Positions 8,901-18,427 of a stretch of DNA of 64,000 nucleotides are shown here, piece after piece; the first letter of the stretch is position 1, and the number at the start of each line of letters is the position of its first letter. The notes under the pieces are model-generated. The model saw nothing but the letters and a program-made list of their open reading frames with translations. It was not told the origin of the DNA and did no database searches. Position numbers and translations under genes: made by a program. Source of the DNA: Blautia sp. MSJ-9 (GTDB lineage: Bacteria; Bacillota; Clostridia; Lachnospirales; Lachnospiraceae); NCBI RefSeq assembly GCF_018919065.1, contig NZ_JAHLQG010000031.1, forward strand, positions 118,375 through 182,374. The letters are read 5' to 3'.

Positions 8901-9887
8901 ATATCCTCAACAGATGGCAGTTGCTTTTCCAGATCATCTGGCAGGCTGCTGGTTATTTTATATTCGCTCACACCAATTGGTTTTGAAATATCTTTGAGCG
9001 AATATTCTGCGACGACATTATTCTTACTTTTGCACAAAAGCAAACCAATAGACGGATTGTCCTGTTCTTTTTTCAAGATGCCGTCTACGGCTGAAAGATA
9101 GAAGTTCAGCTGACCGGCATATTCCGGTTTAAAGTCACCGGTTTTCAATTCAATAACCACATAACAGCGCAGATTCAGATTATAAAACAGCAAATCAATG
9201 TAAAAATCATCACCACCTACATTTAGGTGATACTGATTTCCCAGGAATGCAAATCCTGTTCCAAGCTCCAGAAGAAGCTTTGTAACATCCCGAACCAATG
9301 CCTGCTCAATATCCCGTTCAAGCATATCTTCCTTGAATGGAATGAAATCAAAGACATACGGATCTTTCATAGTCTGCACTGCAAGTTCACTCTGTGGAGA
9401 TGGCAGACGGTGTTCAAAATTTGTAACCTTATCTGCCAGAGCCTGCCGCTGATACAAACCGCTTTCAATCTGATGAACAAGAACATTTCGAGACCAACCG
9501 TTTTCTGCTGACTTTTTAATATACCATTTGCGCTCATCCATATTCGCAACCTTATCCAAAAGGACAATATTGTGCCCCCCACGGAATTTGTGCAACAACC
9601 TGTTGCACAAATTCTCGATCCGGATAAGTCTCAGAGAATTTCGCCATATACTTCAAATTACGAACAGAATAACCTTTGCTTTCTGGAAAAGCTATCCGAA
9701 TATCTGCTGCAAGGTTATCAATAAACTTATTGCCCCATGACTTATGTTCATTGATCACACAACCGATGTCATAATAAAGAAGCAGCATATCTGCGTTTAC
9801 ATGAATTGTAGCACGGTATTGTGCCGCAATAATTTCACTCTTAATATTTTCAATAATAGTGAGATACTCAGATGTATTCATCAGCAC
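8897..9887 (-). pseudogene. YhcG/DUF1016 PD-(D/E)XK nuclease-domain protein, frameshifted
   Basis: DUF1016 proteins pair an N-terminal helical domain with a C-terminal PD-(D/E)XK nuclease fold and are often found beside type I restriction genes. The N-terminal part (9552-9887, start near 9887 or 9881) runs to QIPWG, then shifts frame. The expected continuation GHNIVLLDKV is in the next frame and stays open to 8897 with the nuclease core (FYIDLLFYN, YVVIELKTGDF). The shift falls in a run of six C on the plus strand (9575-9580), where five would restore the protein. It is either a real inactivating or phase-variable tract or a base-calling error. The 3' end overlaps the end of the convergent hsdS fragment. 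Confidence 0.85.
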
Positions 9888-10256
9888 CTTTATCGCCTCG
9901 CTTTCACATAATTCTTATCATTATTTTTCTCTCTTAATATACTAATATGTAATTTGAAAATAATCCATGTACTCCTTTATCTTTATCCATAATGATAAAT
10001 TAGCAACGGCAATCTTTTTTGTAAAATAAAAAAGTTTCATAATATCACTTTCTGATTACAATTAATCAAAATAATGATATCATGAAACCATTTTAGCGTA
10101 AAGCTGAAAAGATTGTTATTTCATCTGCTCTGTTTTGAATAGTAACCTGTGAAGAGGCACAAGGAGAAAGAAGATGATATCTGGCTACTGACAAAATAAC
10201 ACTTTTCCCACTCAGTACAAATTTTTAGAAATTGCCTACTAACATACAACAAAACA
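9888..10256. other. AT-rich intergenic stretch with one inverted repeat
   Basis: No gene of convincing length on either strand. The one structure is an inverted repeat with arms GTTTCATAATATCA (10034-10047) and TGATATCATGAAAC (10075-10088), 13 of 14 pairs matching, around a 27-base loop. It could form a hairpin in either transcript or mark the end of a decayed element. Confidence 0.4.
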
Positions 10257-10460
10257 GCGCATAAAAATATTTTATTTCAGGTGCATTTGCAGGTATCTTA
10301 GATCTTCTTAGGTGAAAAAAATATGCGTTATGAGCCATCAAGGTCACTGTCTGAGTGTCAGCGAGTTTGACCTTGATGGCTCATGGTTTTAGCAGATTTT
10401 TTTCGCCTTAGAAGATCTTAGATGCCGAAACCGCACCTGAAATAAAATATTTTTATGCGC
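10257..10460. repeat. 204-bp imperfect palindrome, MITE-like
   Basis: The two halves are reverse complements across almost their whole length. The outermost 28 bases on each side match perfectly (GCGCATAAAAATATTT... at 10257 and its complement ending at 10460). Inner arms match with a few mismatches around TCTTAGATCTTCTTAGG, and a perfect 16-bp stem TGAGCCATCAAGGTCA (10331-10346) pairs with 10368-10383 around a 21-base loop. It starts 17 bases after the accDA stop, so it would be transcribed as a very long hairpin. No ORF lies inside. The size and terminal symmetry suggest a non-autonomous transposable element or an oversized terminator. Confidence 0.75.
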
Positions 10461-10477
10461 GTCCCTTTTTAATGTAT

Positions 10478-12193
10478 TTACATCCTGCGAAATCTCTCAT
10501 ACCGTTCCTGTGCAAGCTGTTCTCCACTCTTACCAGCTTGTTTCACCAGAAACTGCTTCATCCGGATTTTCATATATTCTGCGATTTCAGGTAAATTCTC
10601 CTCGCTTGCCGGATATTCCTCCGGTATGATGCGTTCGATGACTCCCAGTTCTTTCAGATGAGCCGCTGTTACTTTCATAACTTCCGCAGCTTCTGGTGCT
10701 TTTCTGCTGTCTTTCCAGAGGATGGAGGCAAATCCTTCCGGTGAGAGGATGGTGTAGGTTGCGTTTTCCATCATCCAGACTTCGTTACCGACTGCCAGTG
10801 CAAGTGCACCGCCGCTGCCGCCTTCGCCAATTACGATAGAAAGTACTGGCACTTTCAAGTCTGACATTTCAAGGAGATTGTGTGCGATGGCTTCACCCTG
10901 GCCGCGTTCTTCTGCTTCGAGTCCGCAGAATGCGCCTGGAGTGTCTACAAATGTAATGACTGCGCGTCCGAATTTCTCTGCCTGTTTCATCAGGCGGAGG
11001 GCTTTCTTATAGCCTTCGGGTGATGGCATTCCGAAGTTGCATTTGATGTTTTCTTTTGTGGTGTGTCCTTTGCGGATTCCGATTACGGTGACGGGTTGTC
11101 CGTCCAGTGTGGCGATGCCGCCGATGATGGCATTGTCGTCTCTGACGCCTCTGTCACCGTGAAGTTCCATGAAGTCGTTGAAGATCGTGTCAATGTATTC
11201 TGCAGCAGACGGGCGGTCGCTGCTTCTGGCGATCTGGACTCTGTCCCAGGCGGTGAGGTTCTTTGGTTTCTTCTGCTTTTTCTTTTTGCCAAAGGTGTCG
11301 AAGGCTCTTGCCGGAGTTTCCTGTGGAAATTCTCCGTACTGATCTCTGATGCTGTGCAGTTTCAGGATGAGGGAGAGGGTATCTCGCATGGTGCTACGTT
11401 CTGCGATTCCGTCGAGGAAGCCGTGTTCCAGAAGGAATTCCGGTCTCTGGAAGCCTTCCGGGAGTTTCTGGCCTATGGTCTGTTCGATGACTCTTGGGCC
11501 GGCGAATCCGATCAGGGAGCCTGGTTCTGCAAGGATGATATCTCCGAGCATGGCGAAGCTTGCAGTGACGCCGCCGGTGGTCGGGTCTGTCAGTACGGAT
11601 GTGTAGAGAAGTCCTGCTTCGGAATGGCGTTTGATGGCTGCGGAGGTTTTTGCCATCTGCATCAGTGATACGATTCCTTCCTGCATTCTGGCGCCGCCGG
11701 AGCAGCAGAACAGAATGACCGGAAGGCCCTGACGTGTGGCTTCTTCGAATGAGCTGGTGATTTTTTCGCCTACTACATATCCCATGGAGGCCATCAGGAA
11801 TCTGGCGTCCATAGCTCCGATTACAGTGCGGATGCCTCCGATGGTGGCTTCTCCGATGAGGATTGCCTCGTCCATTTTTGTTTTCTCTTTTAGGTTTTCG
11901 ATTTTCTGCGGATAATCCGGATAATCCAGAGGATTACTGTTTTCGATTCCTGTAAACCACTCTTTGAAGCTTCCCTTGTCTGCGATCATTTTGATACGGC
12001 GTTTCGCGCTGATCCTGAAATATCCTCCGCATTTCGGGCACACGTAGGCGTTGGATATTACGTCTTCTCTGTAAACCATTTCTCCGCACTTTGGACATTT
12101 GATCCATAAACCCTCAGGTACGGAAACAGATGCGGACTGTTTATTCCGCTCTTCTGAAACTGTTTTCTTAAAAAATCTCTTCAAGTCTGCCAT
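10478..12193 (-). CDS. accDA: Acetyl-CoA carboxylase carboxyltransferase, fused beta-alpha subunits
   Basis: This 571-residue protein joins AccD and AccA, which are separate in most bacteria. The AccD part (about 1-290) carries the zinc ribbon with cysteines 33, 36, 52 and 55, then [11 protein letters not shown] and [12 protein letters not shown]. The AccA part (about 315-571) has [40 protein letters not shown] and MLENA-like [14 protein letters not shown]. The linker (about 290-315) is lysine-rich, and the helical N-terminal region of classical AccA is mostly absent. The enzyme moves the carboxyl group from biotin on AccB to acetyl-CoA, giving malonyl-CoA. It is the last gene of the fab-acc cluster, 120 bases after accC. 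Confidence 0.96.
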   Translation of the reverse strand: MADLKRFFKKTVSEERNKQSASVSVPEGLWIKCPKCGEMVYREDVISNAYVCPKCGGYFRISAKRRIKMIADKGSFKEWFTGIENSNPLDYPDYPQKIENLKEKTKMDEAILIGEATIGGIRTVIGAMDARFLMASMGYVVGEKITSSFEEATRQGLPVILFCCSGGARMQEGIVSLMQMAKTSAAIKRHSEAGLLYTSVLTDPTTGGVTASFAMLGDIILAEPGSLIGFAGPRVIEQTIGQKLPEGFQRPEFLLEHGFLDGIAERSTMRDTLSLILKLHSIRDQYGEFPQETPARAFDTFGKKKKQKKPKNLTAWDRVQIARSSDRPSAAEYIDTIFNDFMELHGDRGVRDDNAIIGGIATLDGQPVTVIGIRKGHTTKENIKCNFGMPSPEGYKKALRLMKQAEKFGRAVITFVDTPGAFCGLEAEERGQGEAIAHNLLEMSDLKVPVLSIVIGEGGSGGALALAVGNEVWMMENATYTILSPEGFASILWKDSRKAPEAAEVMKVTAAHLKELGVIERIIPEEYPASEENLPEIAEYMKIRMKQFLVKQAGKSGEQLAQERYERFRRM

Positions 12194-12313
12194 TAAAAAT
12201 CCTGCTCCTTTATGTAACCCAATTCAATATTGTTTTCAAACAATAAAGTAAATATTACCCTTCAGTAAATATGTAATTTCTATCGAACCGCAGAATATAT
12301 TTACACCAGATTT

Positions 12314-13660
12314 TTATAAGTCCGGATAATGCTGCGGAATGAAATCCGTAGTGATATTCCCCTCCTGGAAGTCCGGCTGGTTCAGCAGTTCGTACAGGAA
12401 GTCTACGTTTGTCTTTACCCCTTCGATCGCAACTTCCCCCAGTGCACTGATCATTTTCCGGATGGCGCTGTGGCGGTCTTTGTCGTAGACGATGATCTTG
12501 GCGATCATGGAATCGTAGTATGGTGGAATTGCGTAGTCATTGTAGACTGCTGTATCCACGCGGATTCCGTTGCCACCGGGCAAATGCAGATCTGTGATCC
12601 TGCCGGGACATGGCATAAAATGTCTCTCAGGATCTTCGGCATTGATCCTGCATTCCATGGCATGACCACGGATTTCTATGTCTTTCTGCTGAACGCTTAA
12701 TGGTTCGCCTGCTGCGATGCGGATCTGCTCTTTGATCAGGTCTACACCTGATACAAACTCCGTTACCGGGTGTTCTACCTGGATTCTGGTGTTCATTTCC
12801 ATGAAGTAGAATTCGCCGGACTGATCCAGCAGAAACTCTATGGTTCCGGCGCTTTCATAACCTGCTGCCTTTGCGGCGCGGACCGCGGTCTCACCCATTT
12901 TCTTTCGCAGTTTGTCAGAGATCGCGATGCACGGGGATTCCTCGATCATTTTCTGGTGACGCCTCTGGACGGAACAGTCACGTTCTCCGAGATGGATCAC
13001 ATTTCCGTATTTGTCTGCAAGAATCTGCACTTCCACATGTCTCGGATTCTCTACGAAACGTTCCAGATACATGGTATTGTCGGAGAAAGAATGGACGGAC
13101 TCCTGCTGTGCTGTCTCGAATAATTTAGCAAATTCCTGCTCATTTCTGGCTACACGCATTCCTTTTCCGCCGCCTCCTGCAGAAGCCTTGATCATGACCG
13201 GGAAGCCGATTTCTTTTACTGCTTTCTGTGCCTCTGCCACTGTGTAGACCGGCTCTTTTGTGCCTGGGACTACCGGGACTTTGGCTCTGCGCATTGTGTT
13301 TTTTGCTTCGGATTTATTTCCCATTCTGGAAATGACTTCCGCGGATGGACCGATAAATGCTACGTTGCATTTCTCACACATCTCTACGAAACGGCTGTTC
13401 TCTGAGAGAAAACCAAAGCCCGGATGAATGGCTTCTGCGTTTGTGGCGATAGTTGCGCTTAAGATCCGTTCCATGTTCAGATAACTGTCTATGGACTGTG
13501 CTTTGCCAATGCAGACTGCTTCATCTGCAAGCTGTGTGTGCAGGGCATCTCTGTCTGCTTCTGAATATACGGCAACTGTACGGATTCCCATTTCGCGGCA
13601 TGCACGGATAATGCGCACTGCGATCTCGCCTCGGTTGGCGATCAAAATTTTTCCAAACAT
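12314..13660 (-). CDS. accC: Biotin carboxylase subunit of acetyl-CoA carboxylase
   Basis: AccC uses ATP and bicarbonate to carboxylate the biotin of AccB. The 448-residue length is standard. Visible features are the N-terminal fold FGKILIANRGEIAVRIIRAC, the ATP-grasp glycine loop KASAGGGGKGMRVA (about 159-172), the ERDCSVQRRHQKMIEESPC stretch and EMNTRIQVEHPVTE near residue 290. It starts three bases after fabZ ends, so the two are co-translated. The 120-base gap to accDA contains ATTGTTT-TC-AAACAAT, a perfect palindrome of unknown role. Confidence 0.97.
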   Translation of the reverse strand: MFGKILIANRGEIAVRIIRACREMGIRTVAVYSEADRDALHTQLADEAVCIGKAQSIDSYLNMERILSATIATNAEAIHPGFGFLSENSRFVEMCEKCNVAFIGPSAEVISRMGNKSEAKNTMRRAKVPVVPGTKEPVYTVAEAQKAVKEIGFPVMIKASAGGGGKGMRVARNEQEFAKLFETAQQESVHSFSDNTMYLERFVENPRHVEVQILADKYGNVIHLGERDCSVQRRHQKMIEESPCIAISDKLRKKMGETAVRAAKAAGYESAGTIEFLLDQSGEFYFMEMNTRIQVEHPVTEFVSGVDLIKEQIRIAAGEPLSVQQKDIEIRGHAMECRINAEDPERHFMPCPGRITDLHLPGGNGIRVDTAVYNDYAIPPYYDSMIAKIIVYDKDRHSAIRKMISALGEVAIEGVKTNVDFLYELLNQPDFQEGNITTDFIPQHYPDL

Positions 13661-13663
13661 CTG

Positions 13664-14095
13664 TTATGCTCCTACTGCAAAGGTCAGTTCTGCGATCACT
13701 GCTACTTTACCGTCCTGATTTGTGGCTTTTGCTCTGCCGACTCCCATCGGACCTTTTTCTTTGATAATTTCTACTTCAAGTGTAAGAGTGTCGCCCGGGA
13801 CTACTTTGTTCTTAAATTTCGCATTGTTAATGGATGCAAAGTATGCAATTTTTCCCTTGTTTTCCGGTTTGCTCAGGATTGCAACTGCACCGGTCTGGGC
13901 AAGTGCTTCGATGATCAGGACTCCCGGCATGATCGGTTCCTGTGGGAAGTGGCCGGCGAACTGCGGCTCATTGTAAGTGATGCATTTCTTTCCTGTTGCT
14001 TTTACGCCCGGAACCAGATCTTCGATTGTGTCGATCAGGAGGAACGGGTGTCTGTGGGGAATAATTTCCATGATTTCTTTTGTTGTAAGTTTCAT
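13664..14095 (-). CDS. fabZ: 3-hydroxyacyl-ACP dehydratase FabZ
   Basis: FabZ removes water from 3-hydroxyacyl-ACP in the elongation cycle of fatty-acid synthesis. The 143-residue hot-dog-fold protein shows IIPHRHPFLLID near the N-terminus, the catalytic His in FAGHFPQEPIMPG (about 47-59) and the catalytic Glu in LIIEALAQTG (about 60-69). Its ATG is preceded by AAGGAGGT. Upstream lies a short inverted-repeat element (14118-14224), so the mRNA between accB and fabZ contains a hairpin. Confidence 0.96.
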   Translation of the reverse strand: MKLTTKEIMEIIPHRHPFLLIDTIEDLVPGVKATGKKCITYNEPQFAGHFPQEPIMPGVLIIEALAQTGAVAILSKPENKGKIAYFASINNAKFKNKVVPGDTLTLEVEIIKEKGPMGVGRAKATNQDGKVAVIAELTFAVGA

Positions 14096-14117
14096 TATAA
14101 ATACCTCCTTATCTTTT

Positions 14118-14224
14118 GTTACTGTTCATTCCATGTCCAGTAACACGTTTCGCGCCGTATGTCTCAGAATTTTGGCATACTCATGCCAAAGCACCTCGCG
14201 GAATAGTGGCGTGTGAACAGTAAC
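14118..14224. repeat. 107-bp element with GTTACTGTTCA/TGAACAGTAAC terminal repeats
   Basis: Perfect 11-bp inverted ends (14118-14128 and 14214-14224) flank an internal perfect stem TTTGGCAT-ACTC-ATGCCAAA (14171-14190). Parts of it recur at 38977-39042, 43793-43849 and 56773-56802. It sits between accB and fabZ inside an operon and has no ORF. Confidence 0.7.
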
Positions 14225-14235
14225 TATCTTTTTCT

Positions 14236-14730
14236 CTATTCTATCACAAACATAGGCTGTCCGAACTCTACCATCTGTTCATTTTCTACCAAAATCTGTT
14301 TAACTGTGCCGTCGAATTCTGATTCAATCTCGTTCATCAGTTTCATTGCTTCGACAATGCCAAGAATCTGACCTTTGCTTACTTTATCTCCGACTTTTAC
14401 GAACGGAGCGCTGTCAGGTGATGAGGCTGCATAGTAGGTTCCTACAAGCGGGGATTTCACTACATTTCCTGTGAGTGTTTCCTCATCAGATACTATGCCT
14501 GCGCCTGTCTCATTCTGTCCGGCAGACTGGGACGCTGACTGCACAACTGGCTGTACTGCTGCCTGATACTGGGCAGCAAATGCTGCTGCATCTGCATTTG
14601 CTGCTACCTGCTGCACGATTGTTTTCTCTGCTGACATGGAGATGTTTAAATTTCCGTCCTGCAGATTAAATTGTGTCAGATTTGAATCGCTGACTGCATG
14701 GATCAGTTCTAATATATTTGATAATTCCAT
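14236..14730 (-). CDS. accB: Biotin carboxyl carrier protein of acetyl-CoA carboxylase
   Basis: AccB carries the biotin that shuttles carboxyl groups between AccC and the AccDA carboxyltransferase. The 164-residue protein has an N-terminal helical region (about 1-45), an A/Q-rich flexible linker (about 40-85) and a C-terminal biotinyl domain (about 88-164). The biotin attachment site is EAMKLMNEI (Lys about 131). It follows fabF by 166 bases, which hold no gene; part of that gap (14769-14812) resembles the repeat mosaic at 63225-63268. Confidence 0.96.
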   Translation of the reverse strand: MELSNILELIHAVSDSNLTQFNLQDGNLNISMSAEKTIVQQVAANADAAAFAAQYQAAVQPVVQSASQSAGQNETGAGIVSDEETLTGNVVKSPLVGTYYAASSPDSAPFVKVGDKVSKGQILGIVEAMKLMNEIESEFDGTVKQILVENEQMVEFGQPMFVIE

Positions 14731-14896
14731 TTATTTCCTCCTGCCTGATATCAGGCGAATAAAATCTTCTACCTGCTCATGACCGAATAAATGATTCTCA
14801 GTTTATTCGATCAAATGAATATTCAGACTGTCTGATCCAGACAGATATCTGATTTTTCGCTCCGCCGGATCTGTATTAATTATTGTTTCTGTAAGA

Positions 14897-16132
14897 TTAG
14901 TCTTCGTATTTCTTAATAAGTAAAGATGCGTTATGTCCGCCAAATCCCAGGGAGTTTGACAGTGCATATTTGATATCCATCTTAACCGGGCCGTTTCCTA
15001 CATAATCCAGGTCGCACTGTTCATCCGGTACCTGATAGCCTACGGTCTGGTGGATCAGTCCTTCCTGAAGTTCTTTCACGCAGGTGATCACTTCTACTGC
15101 ACCGGCTGCTCCCAGAAGATGGCCTGTAATGGACTTAGTAGAGTTTACTTTCATCTCTTTTGCATGCTCACCGAATGTCTTCTTGATGGCGATGGTCTCG
15201 AATAAATCGTTGTGGTGTGTACTTGTACCGTGAGCGTTTACATACCATACGTCATCTGTGGAAATGCCTGCTTCTTTTACTGCAAGTTCCATAGCTTTGG
15301 CTGCACCGGAGCCGTCTTCTGCAGGGGATGTGATGTGGAATGCATCGCCCGTTGCGCCGTAGCCTACGACTTCAGCAAGGATTTTTGCGCCGCGGGCTTT
15401 TGCATGTTCCAGTTCTTCCAAAACTACGACACCTGCACCCTCACCCATAACGAAACCGCTTCTTTCTTTGTCAAAAGGAATGGAACATCTCTTCGGATCC
15501 GTGGAAGATGTCAAAGCTGTCAAGGCTGCGAAACCACCGAAGCCTGTTGGTGTGATGGCTGCTTCTGTTCCACCTGCGACCATTACGTCTGCATCAGACC
15601 ACTGGATGGTGCGGTATGCTTCACCGATACTGTGGGTTCCTGTTGCGCAGGCTGTTACAACATTGATGTTCTTTCCACGGAGGCCGAACTGAATGGATAC
15701 ATTTCCGGATGCCATGTTGGAGATCAGAAGCGGGATCATCAGTGGATTCAGTCTGCCCGGTCCTTTTGTTTCCAGAATTTCGCAGGATTTCTCTACTACC
15801 TGCATGCTTCCGATGCCGCTTCCTACGCTGCATCCTACACGGAACGGATCTTCTTTTGTCATGTCAAGACCGGACTGCTCGATGGCTTCTTTTGCTGCTG
15901 CAACTGCATACTGGCTGAAAAGTTCCATACGTTTGGCTGATTTGAAATCCATGTAATCTTTGGCATTAAAATTATTGATTTCTGCTGCCATGTGTGCTCT
16001 GTATTTGGTTGTGTCGAAACGGGTTACTTCTGCAAAATTTGTTTTGCCCTCTTTTACACTGTTCCAGAATTCTTCTACATTCAGACCTACAGGAGTGATA
16101 GCTCCCATACCTGTGATCACTACTCTTCTCAT
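14897..16132 (-). CDS. fabF: 3-oxoacyl-ACP synthase II
   Basis: FabF condenses malonyl-ACP with a growing acyl-ACP. The 411-residue thiolase-fold enzyme shows the active-site Cys in VTACATGTHSIGEA (about 163-176), His in YVNAHGTSTHHND (about 300) and His in KSITGHLLGAAGA (about 338), the C-H-H triad of elongating ketosynthases. It starts 82 bases after fabG. No initiating ketosynthase (fabH) is present in this cluster or elsewhere in the window. Confidence 0.97.
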   Translation of the reverse strand: MRRVVITGMGAITPVGLNVEEFWNSVKEGKTNFAEVTRFDTTKYRAHMAAEINNFNAKDYMDFKSAKRMELFSQYAVAAAKEAIEQSGLDMTKEDPFRVGCSVGSGIGSMQVVEKSCEILETKGPGRLNPLMIPLLISNMASGNVSIQFGLRGKNINVVTACATGTHSIGEAYRTIQWSDADVMVAGGTEAAITPTGFGGFAALTALTSSTDPKRCSIPFDKERSGFVMGEGAGVVVLEELEHAKARGAKILAEVVGYGATGDAFHITSPAEDGSGAAKAMELAVKEAGISTDDVWYVNAHGTSTHHNDLFETIAIKKTFGEHAKEMKVNSTKSITGHLLGAAGAVEVITCVKELQEGLIHQTVGYQVPDEQCDLDYVGNGPVKMDIKYALSNSLGFGGHNASLLIKKYED

Positions 16133-16214
16133 TTTCTTCTCCTCATCTATGTAACATTATTCAATCTTTCTGACAAATAAGCATCTTCTTCCGACACTTT
16201 TATCTGTCTCTGCT

Positions 16215-16955
16215 TTATACATTCATACCGCCATCCACACTGATGACCTGTCCTGTGATATAATCTGCTTTGTCTGATGCCAGAAATACTGCCGCATTTG
16301 CAATATCTTCCGGTTTTCCGAATCGTCCCAGAATGATCTGCTTACAAGCATTCTCTTTCAGTTCTTCAGAAAGTACTTCTGTCATTTCTGTGTCTACAAA
16401 TCCCGGTGCAATGGCATTTACTGTGATTCCGCGGCTTCCGAGTTCTCTTGCCATTGTCTTTGTCAGGCCGATAACTCCTGCTTTGGATGCTGCATAGTTT
16501 GCCTGGCCTGCATTTCCAAGGATTCCGGAAACAGAGGAAATATTGATGATCTTTCCGCTTCTCTGTTTCAGCATCTGACGGGCACTGTGACGGATGGTAT
16601 TAAATGTGCCTTTCAGGTTTACATTTAATACGGAATCAAAATCTTCTTCTTTCATTTTCATGATCAGACCGTCTTTGGTGATCCCGGCGTTATTTACCAG
16701 AATATCCAGATGTCCGTATTCTTTTACCACATCTTTGATCATGGCTTCGCAGGCTTCGAAATCGCTGACATTGCATTTATATATAGAAGCTTTTCCACCG
16801 TTTTCTTCGATGGTCTGCTTTACTTCTTTTGCACGCTCTTCGGAGCCATTGTAATTGACGATCACCTCTGCACCTTCTTTTGCAAGCGCAATGGCGATAG
16901 CGCGTCCGATCCCGCGTCCTGCACCGGTGACAAGTGCTACTTTATTCTCCAGCAT
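16215..16955 (-). CDS. fabG: 3-oxoacyl-ACP reductase
   Basis: FabG is an NADPH-dependent short-chain dehydrogenase that reduces 3-oxoacyl-ACP. The 246-residue sequence has the cofactor motif [10 protein letters not shown] (about 11-20), NNAGITKDG (about 87-95), the catalytic Ser in [10 protein letters not shown] and the YxxxK pair in YAASKAG (about 152-158), plus the C-terminal [10 protein letters not shown] typical of FabG. Its start overlaps the fabD stop by 14 bases, so the two are translationally coupled. Confidence 0.97.
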   Translation of the reverse strand: MLENKVALVTGAGRGIGRAIAIALAKEGAEVIVNYNGSEERAKEVKQTIEENGGKASIYKCNVSDFEACEAMIKDVVKEYGHLDILVNNAGITKDGLIMKMKEEDFDSVLNVNLKGTFNTIRHSARQMLKQRSGKIINISSVSGILGNAGQANYAASKAGVIGLTKTMARELGSRGITVNAIAPGFVDTEMTEVLSEELKENACKQIILGRFGKPEDIANAAVFLASDKADYITGQVISVDGGMNV

Positions 16956-17877
16956 TTACAGACAACTCCTTTCTTACTGCTTCCAGGTCTTCTACTTTCT
17001 CTATATGTAAGGCTTTTACATTTCTGTTGATCTTCTTAAGAAATCCGGTCAGTGTCTTTCCTGGTCCGATTTCGATAAATGTATCTACACCATCACTGAT
17101 CATCTGCTCTACAGACTGCTGCCAACGCACGGAGGAAGACACCTGTTTTACGAGAAGCTCCTTTACCTGTTCAGGCTCTGTCACGTTCTGTGCAGTTACA
17201 TTTGTCACATATGGAATGGCAAACTTCTGAATCTCCACATCTGCCAGAGCCTGTCCAAGTTTCTCTCCGGCTTCTCTCAGAAGTCCGCAGTGGAAAGGTC
17301 CGCTGACTTTAAGTGGGATCACACGTCTTGCACCGGCTGCTTTTAATGCCTCTCCTGCTGCTGCGACTGCTTTTTCTTCTCCTGTTATCACAATCTGTCC
17401 AGGGCAGTTATAATTTGCAATGGATACAATTCCTTCTGTCTCCTGGCAGACCTTTTCGATAAGTTCTGCATCTGTTCCAAGGACTGCTGACATTGCGCCG
17501 CCTGTCGGATATGCCTCCTGCATCAGGATTCCTCTTTTTCGCACTACTGCGAAGGCATCCTCTTCTGTCATTACTCCGGACGCTGCAAGAGCACCGTACT
17601 CGCCAAGACTTAACCCGGCATTTACCTGGGATGTGATCCCGGATTCCTCTGCTGCTCTTAAGATTGCGATCTCTGCTGCCAGCATGGCGATCTGTGTATA
17701 TTCTGTAATATTTAAGTTCTCATTTTCTTCAAAACACAAAGTTTCCACATCAAGACCGGATGCTTTGGATGCTTTCTCAAACACCTCACGGCTTACAGGG
17801 AATTTCTCGTAGAAATCCTTTGCCATACCTGTATACTGTGCGCCCTGTCCCGGGAATACAAATGCAATTTTGGACAT
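16942..17877 (-). CDS. fabD: Malonyl-CoA:ACP transacylase
   Basis: FabD loads malonyl groups on to ACP. The protein begins with the family hallmark [16 protein letters not shown] and has the nucleophile serine in [11 protein letters not shown] (about 86-96) and the histidine in GPFHCGLL (about 200). I start it at ATG 17877 (311 residues, standard length), preceded by AAAGGA; an in-frame upstream ATG at 17907 lacks a site and gives a non-conserved extension. A promoter and FabT-like box lie directly upstream, after the acpP terminator. It can therefore be transcribed independently of acpP. Confidence 0.97.
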   Translation of the reverse strand: MSKIAFVFPGQGAQYTGMAKDFYEKFPVSREVFEKASKASGLDVETLCFEENENLNITEYTQIAMLAAEIAILRAAEESGITSQVNAGLSLGEYGALAASGVMTEEDAFAVVRKRGILMQEAYPTGGAMSAVLGTDAELIEKVCQETEGIVSIANYNCPGQIVITGEEKAVAAAGEALKAAGARRVIPLKVSGPFHCGLLREAGEKLGQALADVEIQKFAIPYVTNVTAQNVTEPEQVKELLVKQVSSSVRWQQSVEQMISDGVDTFIEIGPGKTLTGFLKKINRNVKALHIEKVEDLEAVRKELSVNAGE

Positions 17878-17925
17878 ATCTGTTTCCTTTCTTTGTTTCT
17901 GTTTCAAATTATTTTATTTTAAAAT

Positions 17926-17945
17926 ATTTTGATATTCAAATTATA
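17926..17945 (-). promoter_or_regulatory. fabD promoter -10 with FabT-like operator
   Basis: TATAAT (minus strand, 17940-17945) is abutted by the palindrome TTTGATATTCAAA (17928-17940), matching the TTTGA-N3-TCAAA core known for the MarR-family regulator FabT of other Bacillota. No good -35 is visible, which would fit an activator-assisted or weak promoter. The second box of the cluster is at acpP. Confidence 0.6.
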
Positions 17946-17950
17946 ATATC

Positions 17951-17989
17951 AAAAAATTTCTCCCGGGAGCCATTTCCGACTCCGGGGAG
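17951..17989 (-). terminator. Terminator after acpP
   Basis: On the minus strand CTCCCCGGAG (17980-17989) and CTCCCGGGAG (17960-17969) form a 10-bp stem with one mismatch, followed by AAATTTTTT. It lies 21 bases after the acpP stop and just before the fabD promoter, so part of the acpP mRNA should stop here. Confidence 0.8.
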
Positions 17990-18010
17990 TTTTTATCTTT
18001 GTCTGTAAGA

Positions 18011-18244
18011 TTAAGCTTCTACACCTTTATCTTTCAGGTAATCCATAACAGCGCCAACTGTTGTCAGATCTGTAAGATCTTCTGCAGGGATCTCAATATT
18101 ATATTCGTCTTCCAGAGCCATAACCAGTTCAAAGAGGTCAAGGGAATCTGCTCCAAGGTCATCCTTGAAAGATGTGTCAGCATTAATCTCTGCTGCGTCA
18201 CAATTTAACTGTTCTGCGATCATTTCACTCATTTTTTCTAACAT
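18011..18244 (-). CDS. acpP: Acyl carrier protein
   Basis: A 77-residue acidic ACP. The phosphopantetheine serine is Ser34 in LGADSLDLFELVM. The start at ATG 18244 is fixed by AAAGGAG ten bases upstream; the open frame continues further upstream but without homology. ACP carries the growing chain between FabD, FabG, FabF and FabZ. It is the first gene of the cluster, with its own strong promoter, a leader of about 190 bases and a terminator, which allows the high dose of ACP relative to the enzymes. Confidence 0.96.
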   Translation of the reverse strand: MLEKMSEMIAEQLNCDAAEINADTSFKDDLGADSLDLFELVMALEDEYNIEIPAEDLTDLTTVGAVMDYLKDKGVEA

Positions 18245-18427
18245 AGTTCTCTTCTCCTTTAATTCAAGCCCCGGATATTTCTTTCTCTTGTCTCCAGCTC
18301 CGGATATTACTTGTTTCTTTCTTGTTTTTATTTTTATTAAGCGGGATTTATCCGCTTTCATGCTTATTTCTAACCGGACAGTATGATACTCAGTTCTATC
18401 AGCATAGTCGTTACATACGGCCCAATT

